Part shown: piece by piece, positions 55,555 to 63,764 of the stretch
How positions within the stretch are numbered: the first letter of the stretch is position 1
Layout: each line of letters opens with the position of its first letter
DNA from: Fidelibacterota bacterium
Lineage (GTDB): Bacteria > Fidelibacterota > Marinisomatia > SCGC-AAA003-L08 > JACNLC01
Length of the DNA stretch: 64,000 nucleotides
NCBI GenBank assembly: GCA_018657495.1
Contig: JABHXA010000013.1
Coordinates: 21,099-85,098 of the forward strand
Direction: 5' to 3'
The notes under the pieces: model-generated
The model's database searches: none
Seen by the model: only the letters and a program-made list of their open reading frames with translations
What the model was told of the DNA's origin: nothing
Translations under genes and position numbers: made by a program

Positions 55555-57348
55555 GTGATACTGCATTCTATTGATTGGTTTTTTGTTGCGGCATTTTTTA
55601 TTTTTTCCCTGGCCATTGGTATAGCTGTTTCAAAAAAATCTGGTGAAAGTTCAACTGAATTTTTTCTCTCAGGTCGAAATATGCCCTGGTGGCTATTGGG
55701 ATTCTCCATGGTCGCCACGACTTTTTCTGCCGATACACCCAATTTAGTAACCGATATTGTTCGGCAGAATGGCATCGCTGGAAATTGGGTCTGGTGGGCC
55801 TTTCTTCTTACCGGTATGCTTACCGTATTTGTATATGCCAAGCTCTGGCGCCGTTCAGAAGTGATGACAGATCTTGAGTTTTATGAAATACGCTACAGCG
55901 GAAAGGGTGCTGCTTTTTTACGGGGATTCCGGGCCATATATCTCGGATTATTCTTTAATGTATTGATCATGGCATCAGTATCGCTTGCCTTTATAAAAAT
56001 TGGCGGTGTCATGCTGCAATGGACACCTATCCAAACGCTTCTAGTCATCTCCACAATCACGGTGATCTACAGCGCTCTTGGTGGATTGAGGGGAGTGATT
56101 ATAACAGATTTTTTCCAATTCATCATTGCTATGGTCGGAGCTGTTGGGGCTGCTATGATAGCAGTGAAACTGCCTGAGGTTGGTGGTTTGAGTGCTTTAT
56201 TAAGCAACGAGGCCATTGCATCTAAATTGAATTTCCTGCCCGATTTTTCAAATACTGAAGCTCTGTTGTCTATTCTGATTCTTCCCTTGGCGGTGCAATG
56301 GTGGTCAGTTTGGTATCCTGGAGCAGAACCTGGCGGTGGTGGTTATATAGCTCAGCGCATGTTATCTGCAAAATCGGAATCTCATGCTATGAAAGCCACC
56401 CTCTTTTTTAATGCGGCACATTATGCACTAAGACCATGGCCATGGATTCTTGTGGCATTAGCATCCTTGGTGGTATTCCCGGATTTGGCCTCACTCCGAG
56501 AAGCCTTCCCACATATTGATCCTGAAGTTGTGAAACATGATCTGGCATACCCAGCCATGCTGACCTATCTGCCGCATGGACTACTTGGGCTTGTGATGGC
56601 ATCTCTGATAGCAGCCTTCATGTCGACAATTTCTACTCATTTAAATTGGGGATCATCCTATATAGTACATGACTTTTATCGCCGGTTTATTAAACCAGAT
56701 GCAAACGAAAAACATCTAGTGCAGATTGGTAGACTTTCTACAGTGATTTTGATGATACTCGCCGGCGGTCTGGCACTCATGCTAAGTAATGCCCTGCAGG
56801 CATTCAATATTTTACTACAGATAGGGGCAGGAACCGGTTTACTGTTTATCCTGCGCTGGTTCTGGTGGAGGATTAATGCCTATAGCGAAATCGCCGCCAT
56901 GATCATTTCTTTTGTTATAGCACTTTATTTCCAGTTGGTTCATCCCAATACTGGTTTACCTGAGTTATCAACCCATCTTCAACTGGTCCTCGGTGTGGCA
57001 ATCACAACTATTGGATGGATCACAGTTACTTTCATGACAAAACCCACAGATGATAAAACATTAAGATCATTTTATAAACTGATACAACCTGGTGGTCCGG
57101 GATGGAAATCTGTCCTCGAAATTGCAACTAGTGAGAATATTTCACTTGAGGGTGAAAAACAGAAATGGGATGTTCCACAGGGAATTCTCTGTATGGTGCT
57201 GGGTTGCTTTGCAGTATACAGCACGCTATTTGCCACGGGTTACTGGATCTATGGCAATACCATGCCAGCAGCCCTGCTTACCGGAGTAGCCGTTCTATCT
57301 GCATATGGTGTAATAAAAGCCTGGGATCGATTAAGCATCGTTTATTAG
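55555..57348 (+). CDS. Sodium:solute symporter (SSS family)
   Basis: The 597-residue protein starts at GTG four bases after AAGGAGG. It has about 13-14 hydrophobic segments. SSS signatures: 'EFFLSGRNMPWWLLGFSMVA', 'SADTPNLVTDIVRQNG', 'YSALGGLRGVIITDFFQ', 'GLLGLVMASLIAAFMST'. The 'R-x-M-x-W' start and Trp-rich loop resemble the bacterial sugar-transport subgroup. It moves a small solute with sodium; the paired nucleotidyltransferase suggests a sugar. It is convergent with the minus-strand SRPBCC gene nine bases away. Confidence 0.92.
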   Translation: MILHSIDWFFVAAFFIFSLAIGIAVSKKSGESSTEFFLSGRNMPWWLLGFSMVATTFSADTPNLVTDIVRQNGIAGNWVWWAFLLTGMLTVFVYAKLWRRSEVMTDLEFYEIRYSGKGAAFLRGFRAIYLGLFFNVLIMASVSLAFIKIGGVMLQWTPIQTLLVISTITVIYSALGGLRGVIITDFFQFIIAMVGAVGAAMIAVKLPEVGGLSALLSNEAIASKLNFLPDFSNTEALLSILILPLAVQWWSVWYPGAEPGGGGYIAQRMLSAKSESHAMKATLFFNAAHYALRPWPWILVALASLVVFPDLASLREAFPHIDPEVVKHDLAYPAMLTYLPHGLLGLVMASLIAAFMSTISTHLNWGSSYIVHDFYRRFIKPDANEKHLVQIGRLSTVILMILAGGLALMLSNALQAFNILLQIGAGTGLLFILRWFWWRINAYSEIAAMIISFVIALYFQLVHPNTGLPELSTHLQLVLGVAITTIGWITVTFMTKPTDDKTLRSFYKLIQPGGPGWKSVLEIATSENISLEGEKQKWDVPQGILCMVLGCFAVYSTLFATGYWIYGNTMPAALLTGVAVLSAYGVIKAWDRLSIVY

Positions 57349-57357
57349 ATAAGGATT

Positions 57358-57990
57358 TCACTTGCCTGAAAATTTATCCATAAATCTCTTCCGGTCCTTA
57401 TCTACCATTTTTGATTTTGCCAGACGATTCAAAAGAACAAGTATTTTGTCTTTAATTGTTAATATTTTTTCTAATGGTATCATTTTTCGTAATTCGAAAG
57501 ATAACAGCATTTCATTACTCTCGCTATAATTCTTGAGCAGGGCGTAAAGAACAGAGAGCATTATATGGATTTTTTCTTCCACATTGTTCACGATCAATTG
57601 ATTGCCTTTTTTATTAATCGCTGTATAGGTGAAGTCTAATTTTCCTTCTGTCATGCCCCGGTCATTACCTCTTAATTCAATTTTATATAGTGATGACGAT
57701 TTTTTATTATCCAATCTGAAATGTATCTTGTAGTTTTCCGGATCATACTCAACTGCAGTCCAGGTAGTTTTACCATTGTAGTTACCAATCAGGAACGGTG
57801 CCGATGAGATTTCGGAAAAAATAGTCCCCAAACCAACCGTATCGTCTGGACAATATATCAGGTTGCATTTCCAGCCCGGTATCCATTTATATTCTTCTAT
57901 GGGGGAAACGAGAGGGAATACCTTATCAACTGGAGCATTGATGGATACTGGAATTAAGATATGTGCTGTCTTTGATTTAAATTCTTTCAT
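57358..57990 (-). CDS. SRPBCC-family (START-like) protein
   Basis: The 210-residue protein follows AAAAGGA. Residues about 10-150 look like the SRPBCC/START ligand-binding fold: 'ILIPVSINAPVDKVFPLVSP' start, 'YKWIPGWKCNLIYCPDD' and a central beta-rich part. The last 50 residues are basic and helical. Members bind hydrophobic ligands or act as cyclases or chaperone co-factors; none can be chosen here. It is the second gene of the operon driven by the sigma-54 promoter at 58366. Confidence 0.72.
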   Translation of the reverse strand: MKEFKSKTAHILIPVSINAPVDKVFPLVSPIEEYKWIPGWKCNLIYCPDDTVGLGTIFSEISSAPFLIGNYNGKTTWTAVEYDPENYKIHFRLDNKKSSSLYKIELRGNDRGMTEGKLDFTYTAINKKGNQLIVNNVEEKIHIMLSVLYALLKNYSESNEMLLSFELRKMIPLEKILTIKDKILVLLNRLAKSKMVDKDRKRFMDKFSGK

Positions 57991-58031
57991 GTTTTAGTCC
58001 TTTTGTAAGAGTATTAATAATTAATTTGTTA

Positions 58032-58313
58032 CTAGTCATTTAGATCAACCCAAACCTTATGATTCACCAAACCAAATTCTTTTAAATTTGAAGCAAGGCG
58101 GAGACCAAGAGAGCTCCCGTAGTTATCGATTATTTTTGAACTGTGAAACAGATGGATTCCAAAATCGGTATCCAGCCTTATACGGCTATAAATCTCGATT
58201 GCCGGTTTTATTGATTCCATTTCCACTTCCTTAATCAAATTCTGCAGTTGCGATTCAAGCAATTCCCTATTACAACCCACTGACCGAAGTTCGATAATCT
58301 CTAACCATCTCAT
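58032..58313 (-). CDS. Small conserved-looking protein under a sigma-54 promoter
   Basis: The 93-residue cytoplasmic protein follows AAAGGA. It starts 'MRWLEIIELRS' and contains 'EIYSRIRLDTDFGIHLFHSS' and 'GSSLGLRLASNLKEFGLVNH'. Alternating beta and helix would fit a small ferredoxin-like fold (as in stress-responsive or monooxygenase-like dimers). I do not recognise the family with certainty. It is the first gene after a sigma-54 promoter and is divergent from a sigma-54 activator, so it is probably that activator's main target. Confidence 0.72.
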   Translation of the reverse strand: MRWLEIIELRSVGCNRELLESQLQNLIKEVEMESIKPAIEIYSRIRLDTDFGIHLFHSSKIIDNYGSSLGLRLASNLKEFGLVNHKVWVDLND

Positions 58314-58365
58314 TATTATTCCTTTGTATTAGTGAATACTATAGCGATGTACATATGCTTATATA

Positions 58366-58381
58366 TGCGAAAGTTATGCCA
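58366..58381 (-). promoter_or_regulatory. Sigma-54 promoter
   Basis: On the minus strand, TGGCATAACTTTCGCA: -24 TGGCA, correct 12-base step, and -12 TTCGCA with intact GG and GC. It lies about 53 bases before the ATG at 58313, with transcription expected to start near 58355. The three repeats at 58436-58498 lie 55-120 bases upstream, where an activator would bind. A sigma-54 activator gene is divergent next to it. Confidence 0.75.
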
Positions 58382-58435
58382 CGATTATAAGTGCAATAAA
58401 TACAACGGCATGTATAATAAGTTAAATTATAATTA

Positions 58436-58498
58436 CCAAATATGATAATAATACTTGTCAAATATGGTGATAATACATAATATTACCATATATGATAA
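58436..58498. promoter_or_regulatory. Three repeated activator-binding-site candidates
   Basis: CCAAATATGATAATAATAC (58436-58454), TCAAATATGGTGATAATAC (58458-58476) and CCATATATGATAACAC (58486-58501) share the core CAAATATGRTRATAA. The first two are 22 bases apart, two helical turns. The third lies inside a near palindrome, TTACCATATATGATAA. They are upstream of both the sigma-54 promoter (minus) and the activator gene (plus), so they could serve activation and autoregulation. Confidence 0.6.
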
Positions 58499-58513
58499 CA
58501 CATTGGAATCAAA

Positions 58514-60064
58514 ATGAATGAGAATGAATTTTTCAGGGAAGCGACTTTAAGAATTTGTGGTAATCTTGAGATAGAAACATCACTATTTGAATGTTTGAAA
58601 TATTTGAAAACAGTCATCCCGGCTGACAGCATGAATCTATCCGTTTGGGAACCGGATATTAATTCAATAAGGGTCATTGCGCGTGCAACTGAATCAGGTG
58701 GGTGGAAATCTGATACTCTTATTCCCATGTCTCAGTTTGCCAAAACTTATATGGAAAAAATGCAAAACAGATTTAAAGTTTCCAGTTGGCCGGATACAGA
58801 TATAATCAATGACTCATCAGCTGATGCAGGTATGCGGGAAATAACAAAACATTTTGATTTGGAAGTCTCATCTCTGATGCATTTAATCCTGGAAACTGTG
58901 GATCGGCCTCTTTGCAGTATTCTGGTTATTGGAAAAGGCAAGAATATATATACTGAAAAACATGGAGAGATTCTAAACATATTAAAAAACCCACTTTCAA
59001 TTGCAATGTCCAATGCCCTAAAACACAGGGAGGTCGTCAAACTTCAGGAGTTATTGACTGATGATAACAGGTATCTCCAGGGTGAACTGCGACAATTATC
59101 AGGATATAATATTATTGGGGATAATTTCGGATTGAAGGATGTCATGGAAAAAACCTCACAGGTGGCTTCATTGGATAGTCCGGTTTTATTATTAGGTGAG
59201 ACTGGTGTAGGAAAAGATGTAATCGCCAATGCTATTCATAATTTTTCAAAGCGCCGTGGACATCCATTTATCAAAGTAAATTGCGGTGCAATCCCTGAAA
59301 CCCTGATTGACAGTGAGTTATTTGGACATGAGAAAGGCGCCTTCACCGGTGCCATATCAGCGAAGCGAGGTCGTTTTGAACGTGCCGATAAGGGAACCAT
59401 TTTTTTAGATGAAATTGGCGAATTACAACCACAGGCTCAGGTGAGATTATTAAGAGTTTTACAGGATAAAGAAATTGAACGGGTGGGAGGTACCAAAACT
59501 ATCCGACTTGATATCAGAATAATTGCCGCCACAAACCGTAATCTGGAAGAGATGGTATTTGATAATCAATTTCGCAAAGATTTATGGTTTCGGATTAATG
59601 TGTTTCCCATCTTGATACCGCCGCTCCGCGATAGAAAATCCGATATTCCAGCGCTATTACAACATTTTATCAGCATGAAATCAAAGGAATTAAAACTACC
59701 TGGAATTCCAGAATTGGCACCGGGGGCAATTCAAAAATTAATGGATTACGACTGGCCGGGAAATGTAAGGGAACTACAAAATGTCGTAGAACGTGCATTA
59801 ATTATCAATCCAAAAGGATTATTGGTTTTTGAACACATGAATCAGTCCCACTCAAGAGGAATTAGCGCCCCTGAGAGCGGCGATGAAACTGTAACAAGTT
59901 TGAATGATATGATGTCCAATTACATACAGCAGGTTCTTGTAAAAACGGCTGGTAAAATCCATGGAAAAGGGGGCGCTGCTGAATTACTCGGCATCAATGC
60001 CAATACATTGCGTAACCGAATGAATAAACTCGGCATCAAATACGGTAAAAATTTTAGATCATAA
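58514..60064 (+). CDS. GAF-domain sigma-54 activator (FhlA/NorR-like layout)
   Basis: The 516-residue protein has an N-terminal GAF-type sensor (about 15-170) and an AAA+ domain (about 195-430) with Walker A 'GETGVGKD' near 228, intact 'GAFTGA' near 274, 'GTIFLDEIGEL' and '[19 protein letters not shown]'. The C-terminus is a Fis-type HTH ('KGGAAELLGINANTLRNRMN'). There is no receiver, so it senses its signal directly through GAF. The ATG has no strong ribosome binding site. It is divergent from the small-protein/SRPBCC operon, which has a sigma-54 promoter and repeat sites in the shared gap. Confidence 0.93.
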   Translation: MNENEFFREATLRICGNLEIETSLFECLKYLKTVIPADSMNLSVWEPDINSIRVIARATESGGWKSDTLIPMSQFAKTYMEKMQNRFKVSSWPDTDIINDSSADAGMREITKHFDLEVSSLMHLILETVDRPLCSILVIGKGKNIYTEKHGEILNILKNPLSIAMSNALKHREVVKLQELLTDDNRYLQGELRQLSGYNIIGDNFGLKDVMEKTSQVASLDSPVLLLGETGVGKDVIANAIHNFSKRRGHPFIKVNCGAIPETLIDSELFGHEKGAFTGAISAKRGRFERADKGTIFLDEIGELQPQAQVRLLRVLQDKEIERVGGTKTIRLDIRIIAATNRNLEEMVFDNQFRKDLWFRINVFPILIPPLRDRKSDIPALLQHFISMKSKELKLPGIPELAPGAIQKLMDYDWPGNVRELQNVVERALIINPKGLLVFEHMNQSHSRGISAPESGDETVTSLNDMMSNYIQQVLVKTAGKIHGKGGAAELLGINANTLRNRMNKLGIKYGKNFRS

Positions 60065-60536
60065 TTAGGCAAAGCATTTGAATTCTAACCGGATTTAGGA
60101 AACTATTTTAACTATTATTCTCAGCACTTTTATTTTCGATGAGGGAATCGTTGTCCAAGAAAACTGATACGGAAAACCGCCTATGGTAGAGGTGATTAAG
60201 AAATATTTTCTTAAATAGCTGGCTAAATACTAATACAGAAAAGAAAAATTGTCTGTTATACTGAAGTTATAAAGATTATCTTTTGTATTATCGATAAAAT
60301 TTATAATATCATTTAAAACAATATAGATTACAACCGTATATTTGGCAGTATTAGCTGATAATTATTTTACTCCCATCGATTCTATGACATGTGCTGACTT
60401 TTGGTTGGCGACGATTTTGATCCCAGCACCTGATACCACAAAATGACTTACTCTTTCTTAATAGTTCTACGATTTAATAACGGACGAATAATTTCACATT
60501 TTATTATATAATTTTCTACTTTTAAAGGAGACCAAT
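60065..60536. other. Intergenic region
   Basis: 472 bp. TTAAGAAA-TAT-TTTCTTAA at 60196-60214 is an 8-bp hairpin, possibly a weak terminator for the sigma-54 activator gene. GTGCTG...CAGCAC arms enclose TGGCGACGATTTTGA (near 60404), which has sigma-54-like spacing but GA for the -12 GC. TATAAT at 60507-60512 lacks a matching -35. AAAGGAG precedes the next ATG. Confidence 0.4.
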
Positions 60537-61676
60537 ATGAAGGATATAATCATTTTCCTGGCATTAACCCTATTTTGTTCTATTGGATTTTCCCAATCTG
60601 GATGGGACAATCAAGATTCAGGAGGAAATCGCTTTTTATCGGATGTCTGTTTTGTAGATGAAATGAATGGTTGGGCAGTTGGACAGACCAATACAATTCT
60701 TTCTACATCAAACGGCGGTAGTATCTGGACTGAGCAGGAAGTAAATCCAAGTTCAAATTATTGGTCCGTTTATTTTTATAATCAGAACACAGGTTGGGCA
60801 AGCGGCAGCAACGGCAAAATAGTTCATACAACCAATGGCGGCGAGCAATGGATGGATCAGGTCTCCGGTACCAATCGAAATTTATGGGATATCTTTTTTC
60901 TGAATGAAGATTTAGGATGGATCGCTGGTGGCAAAGAGAATGATTTTACTGATCCAATACAGATGATTTTACATACCGAAAATGGCGGGCAATCCTGGAG
61001 CTTTATATTATATGATTCTGGCGAGTGGCCTTTACATTCTGTTTTTTTTATTAATCCTCTTACTGGTTGGGCTGTTGGGGAAGTAGGCGCAATTTTATCC
61101 ACAACAAATGGAGGAAGTAATTGGGTGAATCAATCCTCAGGGACAAATCAGCATTTACTTGAAGTTCTTTTTATCGACTCAAATAATGGTTGGATAGTTG
61201 GAGATTCCGGAACCGTATTACAGACGGAAAATGGCGGTGCAACTTGGACGAGTCTGGATATAGGTACAAATGAGTCACTTCAATCAATCGAAATAATTGA
61301 TGAAACCAAAATATGGATTGTTGGTGGCGGTCTGAATAATGGAAAAGTTTTTCATTCCTTTGATGGAGGAACCTCATGGTCTTCTCAATACGATGGGACA
61401 TTGGGTCCGTTTACTGGTGTTTCATTTCCAGATCAGGTACATGGCTGGGCTGTTGGATACAGTGGTTCAGTTATTTATACCAGTACAGGCGGATCCTCCT
61501 GTGATCCACCTGCTGATATAAACATGGATGATGTGGTTGATATACTAGATATAGTGATTATAGTTGACTGTATTATTGAATATTCACAATGCCCATGCGC
61601 CGATATTAATCAAGATGGATTGGTAGATGTTTTGGATCTTGTCATGATCGTACAATTAATCCTTTCAGATAATTGA
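60537..61676 (+). CDS. Secreted YCF48/BNR-like propeller protein with dockerin-like end
   Basis: The 379-residue protein follows AAAGGAG. It has a signal peptide ('IIIFLALTLFCSIGFSQ') and about seven repeats with 'GWAVG..G.I..T.NGG..W' signatures ('NGWAVGQTNTILSTSNGGS', 'GWAVGEVGAILSTTNGGSNW', 'GWIVGDSGTVLQTENGGATW'). These are typical of YCF48/HCF136-type propellers, here of the secreted FCB kind and not the photosystem II assembly factor. Residues about 328-379 are a dockerin-like pair ('ADINMDDVVDILDIV', 'ADINQDGLVDVLDLV'). There is no YPNPFNP domain. Confidence 0.87.
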   Translation: MKDIIIFLALTLFCSIGFSQSGWDNQDSGGNRFLSDVCFVDEMNGWAVGQTNTILSTSNGGSIWTEQEVNPSSNYWSVYFYNQNTGWASGSNGKIVHTTNGGEQWMDQVSGTNRNLWDIFFLNEDLGWIAGGKENDFTDPIQMILHTENGGQSWSFILYDSGEWPLHSVFFINPLTGWAVGEVGAILSTTNGGSNWVNQSSGTNQHLLEVLFIDSNNGWIVGDSGTVLQTENGGATWTSLDIGTNESLQSIEIIDETKIWIVGGGLNNGKVFHSFDGGTSWSSQYDGTLGPFTGVSFPDQVHGWAVGYSGSVIYTSTGGSSCDPPADINMDDVVDILDIVIIVDCIIEYSQCPCADINQDGLVDVLDLVMIVQLILSDN

Positions 61677-61758
61677 TTCCCTATCCATATATTCTTTTTA
61701 ATTAGCACTGAACTTGATTTGGTATTAGAATAGCTAATCATTAACGACTAATATTCGA

Positions 61759-61974
61759 TTATTGTGATAAGGGTTTGCGACCATATATCTTTGTATGTCC
61801 AGCCCATCCGGGACACCAGGTACGATGCCATCTCATTACTTTACCAAATGAAGATTGTGGTTTTTTATCAGCGTATGGACAAATGTTGCAGTTATGACAT
61901 AATCCTGCCCATGCTCTTGTTGACAAACTAAAATCATCTTTAGTATTATTTTTATTTAGATTTGTATCAATCAC
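61759..61974 (-). CDS. Small Cys-rich protein downstream of arsM
   Basis: The 71-residue soluble protein contains 'LCHNCNICPYADKKPQ' (C-x2-C-x2-C), then 'WHRTWCPGWAGHTKIYG'. The cysteines and clustered Trp/His suggest a small metal-binding or iron-sulfur protein, though I do not recognise the family. It lies 116 bases after arsM in the same direction, so it may share its message and an arsenic-related role. It could still be a lone gene. Confidence 0.6.
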   Translation of the reverse strand: MIDTNLNKNNTKDDFSLSTRAWAGLCHNCNICPYADKKPQSSFGKVMRWHRTWCPGWAGHTKIYGRKPLSQ

Positions 61975-62090
61975 TTTATCTTCCTTTGTTATGTTGGTTA
62001 CTTCATCTTCAATAATTACGATGAAATTAAAATGATAACACTTGCATAATAAACAGCCTGGTCTGTTACCAGAATGACTCCTATAACTCG

Positions 62091-62885
62091 CTACTTAACG
62101 GCCTGAATATTGGCAGATATTACATAGTCGGACATATCCATATCATCAGACCATTCTTTTATGAATTCCGAACTATCATCCTTTGTCGTAATGCTGATAT
62201 TTGTAAATCCTGCTGAATTTAGTTTTTGTTTTATCTCAGAAACTTGCTCTGCCCCTGAGATACAGCTTGAATACAGTTTTGGATCATCAAGTAGATCATC
62301 AGGTAGTGGACCCCGAGTTACAACATCGGCGATTGCCAACCGGCCGCCGGTTTTTAAGACCCGGTAAGCTTCATTATAAACGGATTGTTTATCTGGTGAT
62401 AGATTGATGACACAATTGGAGATGATTACATCCACAGAATTATCAGCAGCAGGCAGATGCTCGATTTCCCCTAAGCGAAATTCAACATTTTTATAACCGC
62501 TGGATTCAACATTCTTTCGGGCAACGGTAATCATGTCAGGTGTCATATCCACACCGATTACATATCCACTTGTACCCACTTCTTTTACCGCTAAGAAACA
62601 ATCTAAACCGCCACCGGCGCCAAGATCCATAACCACTTCGCCTTCTTTTAGACTGGCGATTGCCTGTGGATTACCACAACCTAATCCCATATTGGCATCT
62701 GTGGGTATTGAGGATAATTCTTCTGCCGAATATCCTAAAGAAAGTGAGATATTTTCTACAGAAGAAACCCCTTCATCACCACAACATGATGGAGCACAAC
62801 CGCAGCCATCACTGCTTTCATTGGCTATTTTTGCATAACTTTCTCTCACCGCCTGTCGTATCAAATCATTATCGACACTTTTCAT
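62091..62885 (-). CDS. arsM: Arsenite methyltransferase ArsM
   Basis: The 264-residue SAM-dependent methyltransferase has motif I 'VMDLGAGGGLDCFLA', 'GVDMTPDMI', and the arsenic-binding cysteines of ArsM: Cys70 in 'MGLGCGNP', Cys158 in 'ISNCVINL' and Cys208 in 'SSCISGA'. Near the N-terminus is an extra Cys cluster (Cys28, 30, 34, 35: 'GCGCAPSCCGDE'). It converts arsenite to methylated, partly volatile forms. It lies downstream of sigZ in the same direction (133-base gap). Confidence 0.93.
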   Translation of the reverse strand: MKSVDNDLIRQAVRESYAKIANESSDGCGCAPSCCGDEGVSSVENISLSLGYSAEELSSIPTDANMGLGCGNPQAIASLKEGEVVMDLGAGGGLDCFLAVKEVGTSGYVIGVDMTPDMITVARKNVESSGYKNVEFRLGEIEHLPAADNSVDVIISNCVINLSPDKQSVYNEAYRVLKTGGRLAIADVVTRGPLPDDLLDDPKLYSSCISGAEQVSEIKQKLNSAGFTNISITTKDDSSEFIKEWSDDMDMSDYVISANIQAVK

Positions 62886-63018
62886 TTCTTAAACTCCTTA
62901 TAATCTGTTTTTGAGAATTTATAGTGGAATATCAAATCGATATCCCCCGTAAATATTTTCTCATTAATTTTTTAATTCAATTTTTGATAAATAAATTGTT
63001 CTCTGTTTATTCTCATAT

Positions 63019-63615
63019 TCAACAACTGGGTTTATCTTCTGTCTTGCAAGCACAGCTTCCACAACTTTGCTTTTTTGATTTGTATTCCAAAACATTTCCA
63101 AAGTGATCAAAATCAAAATGACAACAGGCTAAGATCAGTTCTTTAATTTTTTTTCTGGCCCGTTGAACTCTGGACTTAGCTCCAGGAATCGATAAACCCA
63201 ACTCATCAGCCATTTCACGTTGATTTTTGTTCTCGTATTCGGTCATCACCAAAGCCTGTCGATATTTTACCGGTAATTCATCAACAAAGGGTTTTAACCA
63301 CGAACTATCAGGTAATGAATAAGCATCAAAATCTGTTAAATGATCATCATCTGAGATCTCCTTGTTGATATTATCTGTTAGTTTTTGATTTTTCTTTTGA
63401 AGACGATAATAATCATTTATCTTATTTCTGGTGATTTGAAAAATCCAGGACTCAAGTCTATCAACATCTCTCAGTTTGTGAAGATTATCATGAATTTTGA
63501 GAAACACATCCTGAAGAACATCCTTTGCATCATGCTCATTCTTTATTTGTGAAACAATATATGCTTTCAAATGAGAGTTGAATGTGCTCCATATTTTTTG
63601 TGTTTGTTCAGTCAT
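63019..63615 (-). CDS. sigZ: ECF sigma factor, SigZ-like, with Cys-rich tail
   Basis: The 198-residue sigma-70-family protein has region 2 'EHDAKDVLQDVFLKIHDNL' and 'RLESWIFQITRNKINDYYR', and region 4 'RQALVMTEYENKNQREMADE' followed by 'LGLSIPGAKSRVQRARKKIK'. The C-terminal 'LACCHFDFDHFG' is typical of SigZ. Beyond it the tail adds 'CGSCACKTEDKPSC', giving Cys164, 165, 185, 188, 190 and 198. No anti-sigma gene is adjacent, so the tail may itself sense thiol-reactive metals such as arsenite. The gene precedes arsM. Confidence 0.88.
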   Translation of the reverse strand: MTEQTQKIWSTFNSHLKAYIVSQIKNEHDAKDVLQDVFLKIHDNLHKLRDVDRLESWIFQITRNKINDYYRLQKKNQKLTDNINKEISDDDHLTDFDAYSLPDSSWLKPFVDELPVKYRQALVMTEYENKNQREMADELGLSIPGAKSRVQRARKKIKELILACCHFDFDHFGNVLEYKSKKQSCGSCACKTEDKPSC

Positions 63616-63694
63616 TTCAATGCCCTTTTATTATTTCAGTAATTTGATTAGAGTTGAACTGCATTTTTTGCATCACTCACATTGTTGACGCAGA

Positions 63695-63706
63695 CTTTTG
63701 CAAAAG
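63695..63706. promoter_or_regulatory. Palindrome upstream of sigZ
   Basis: CTTTTGCAAAAG is a perfect 12-base palindrome 80 bases before the sigZ start. Around it, CTGCAT (63659-63664) and ATGCAG (63708-63713) form a wider inverted repeat. It is a possible operator or part of an autoregulated promoter. Confidence 0.3.
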
Positions 63707-63764
63707 GATGCAGAAATTATTAGTATCATCAAATTCATTTATTATAAGTCTGATCTGGTGATTG

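Noticed and set aside
60400..60420. TGGCGACGATTTTGA as a third sigma-54-like promoter
   Set aside because: The -12 GC is GA, there is no activator gene or repeat sites serving the downstream gene, and it is 120 bases from the start; chance is likely.
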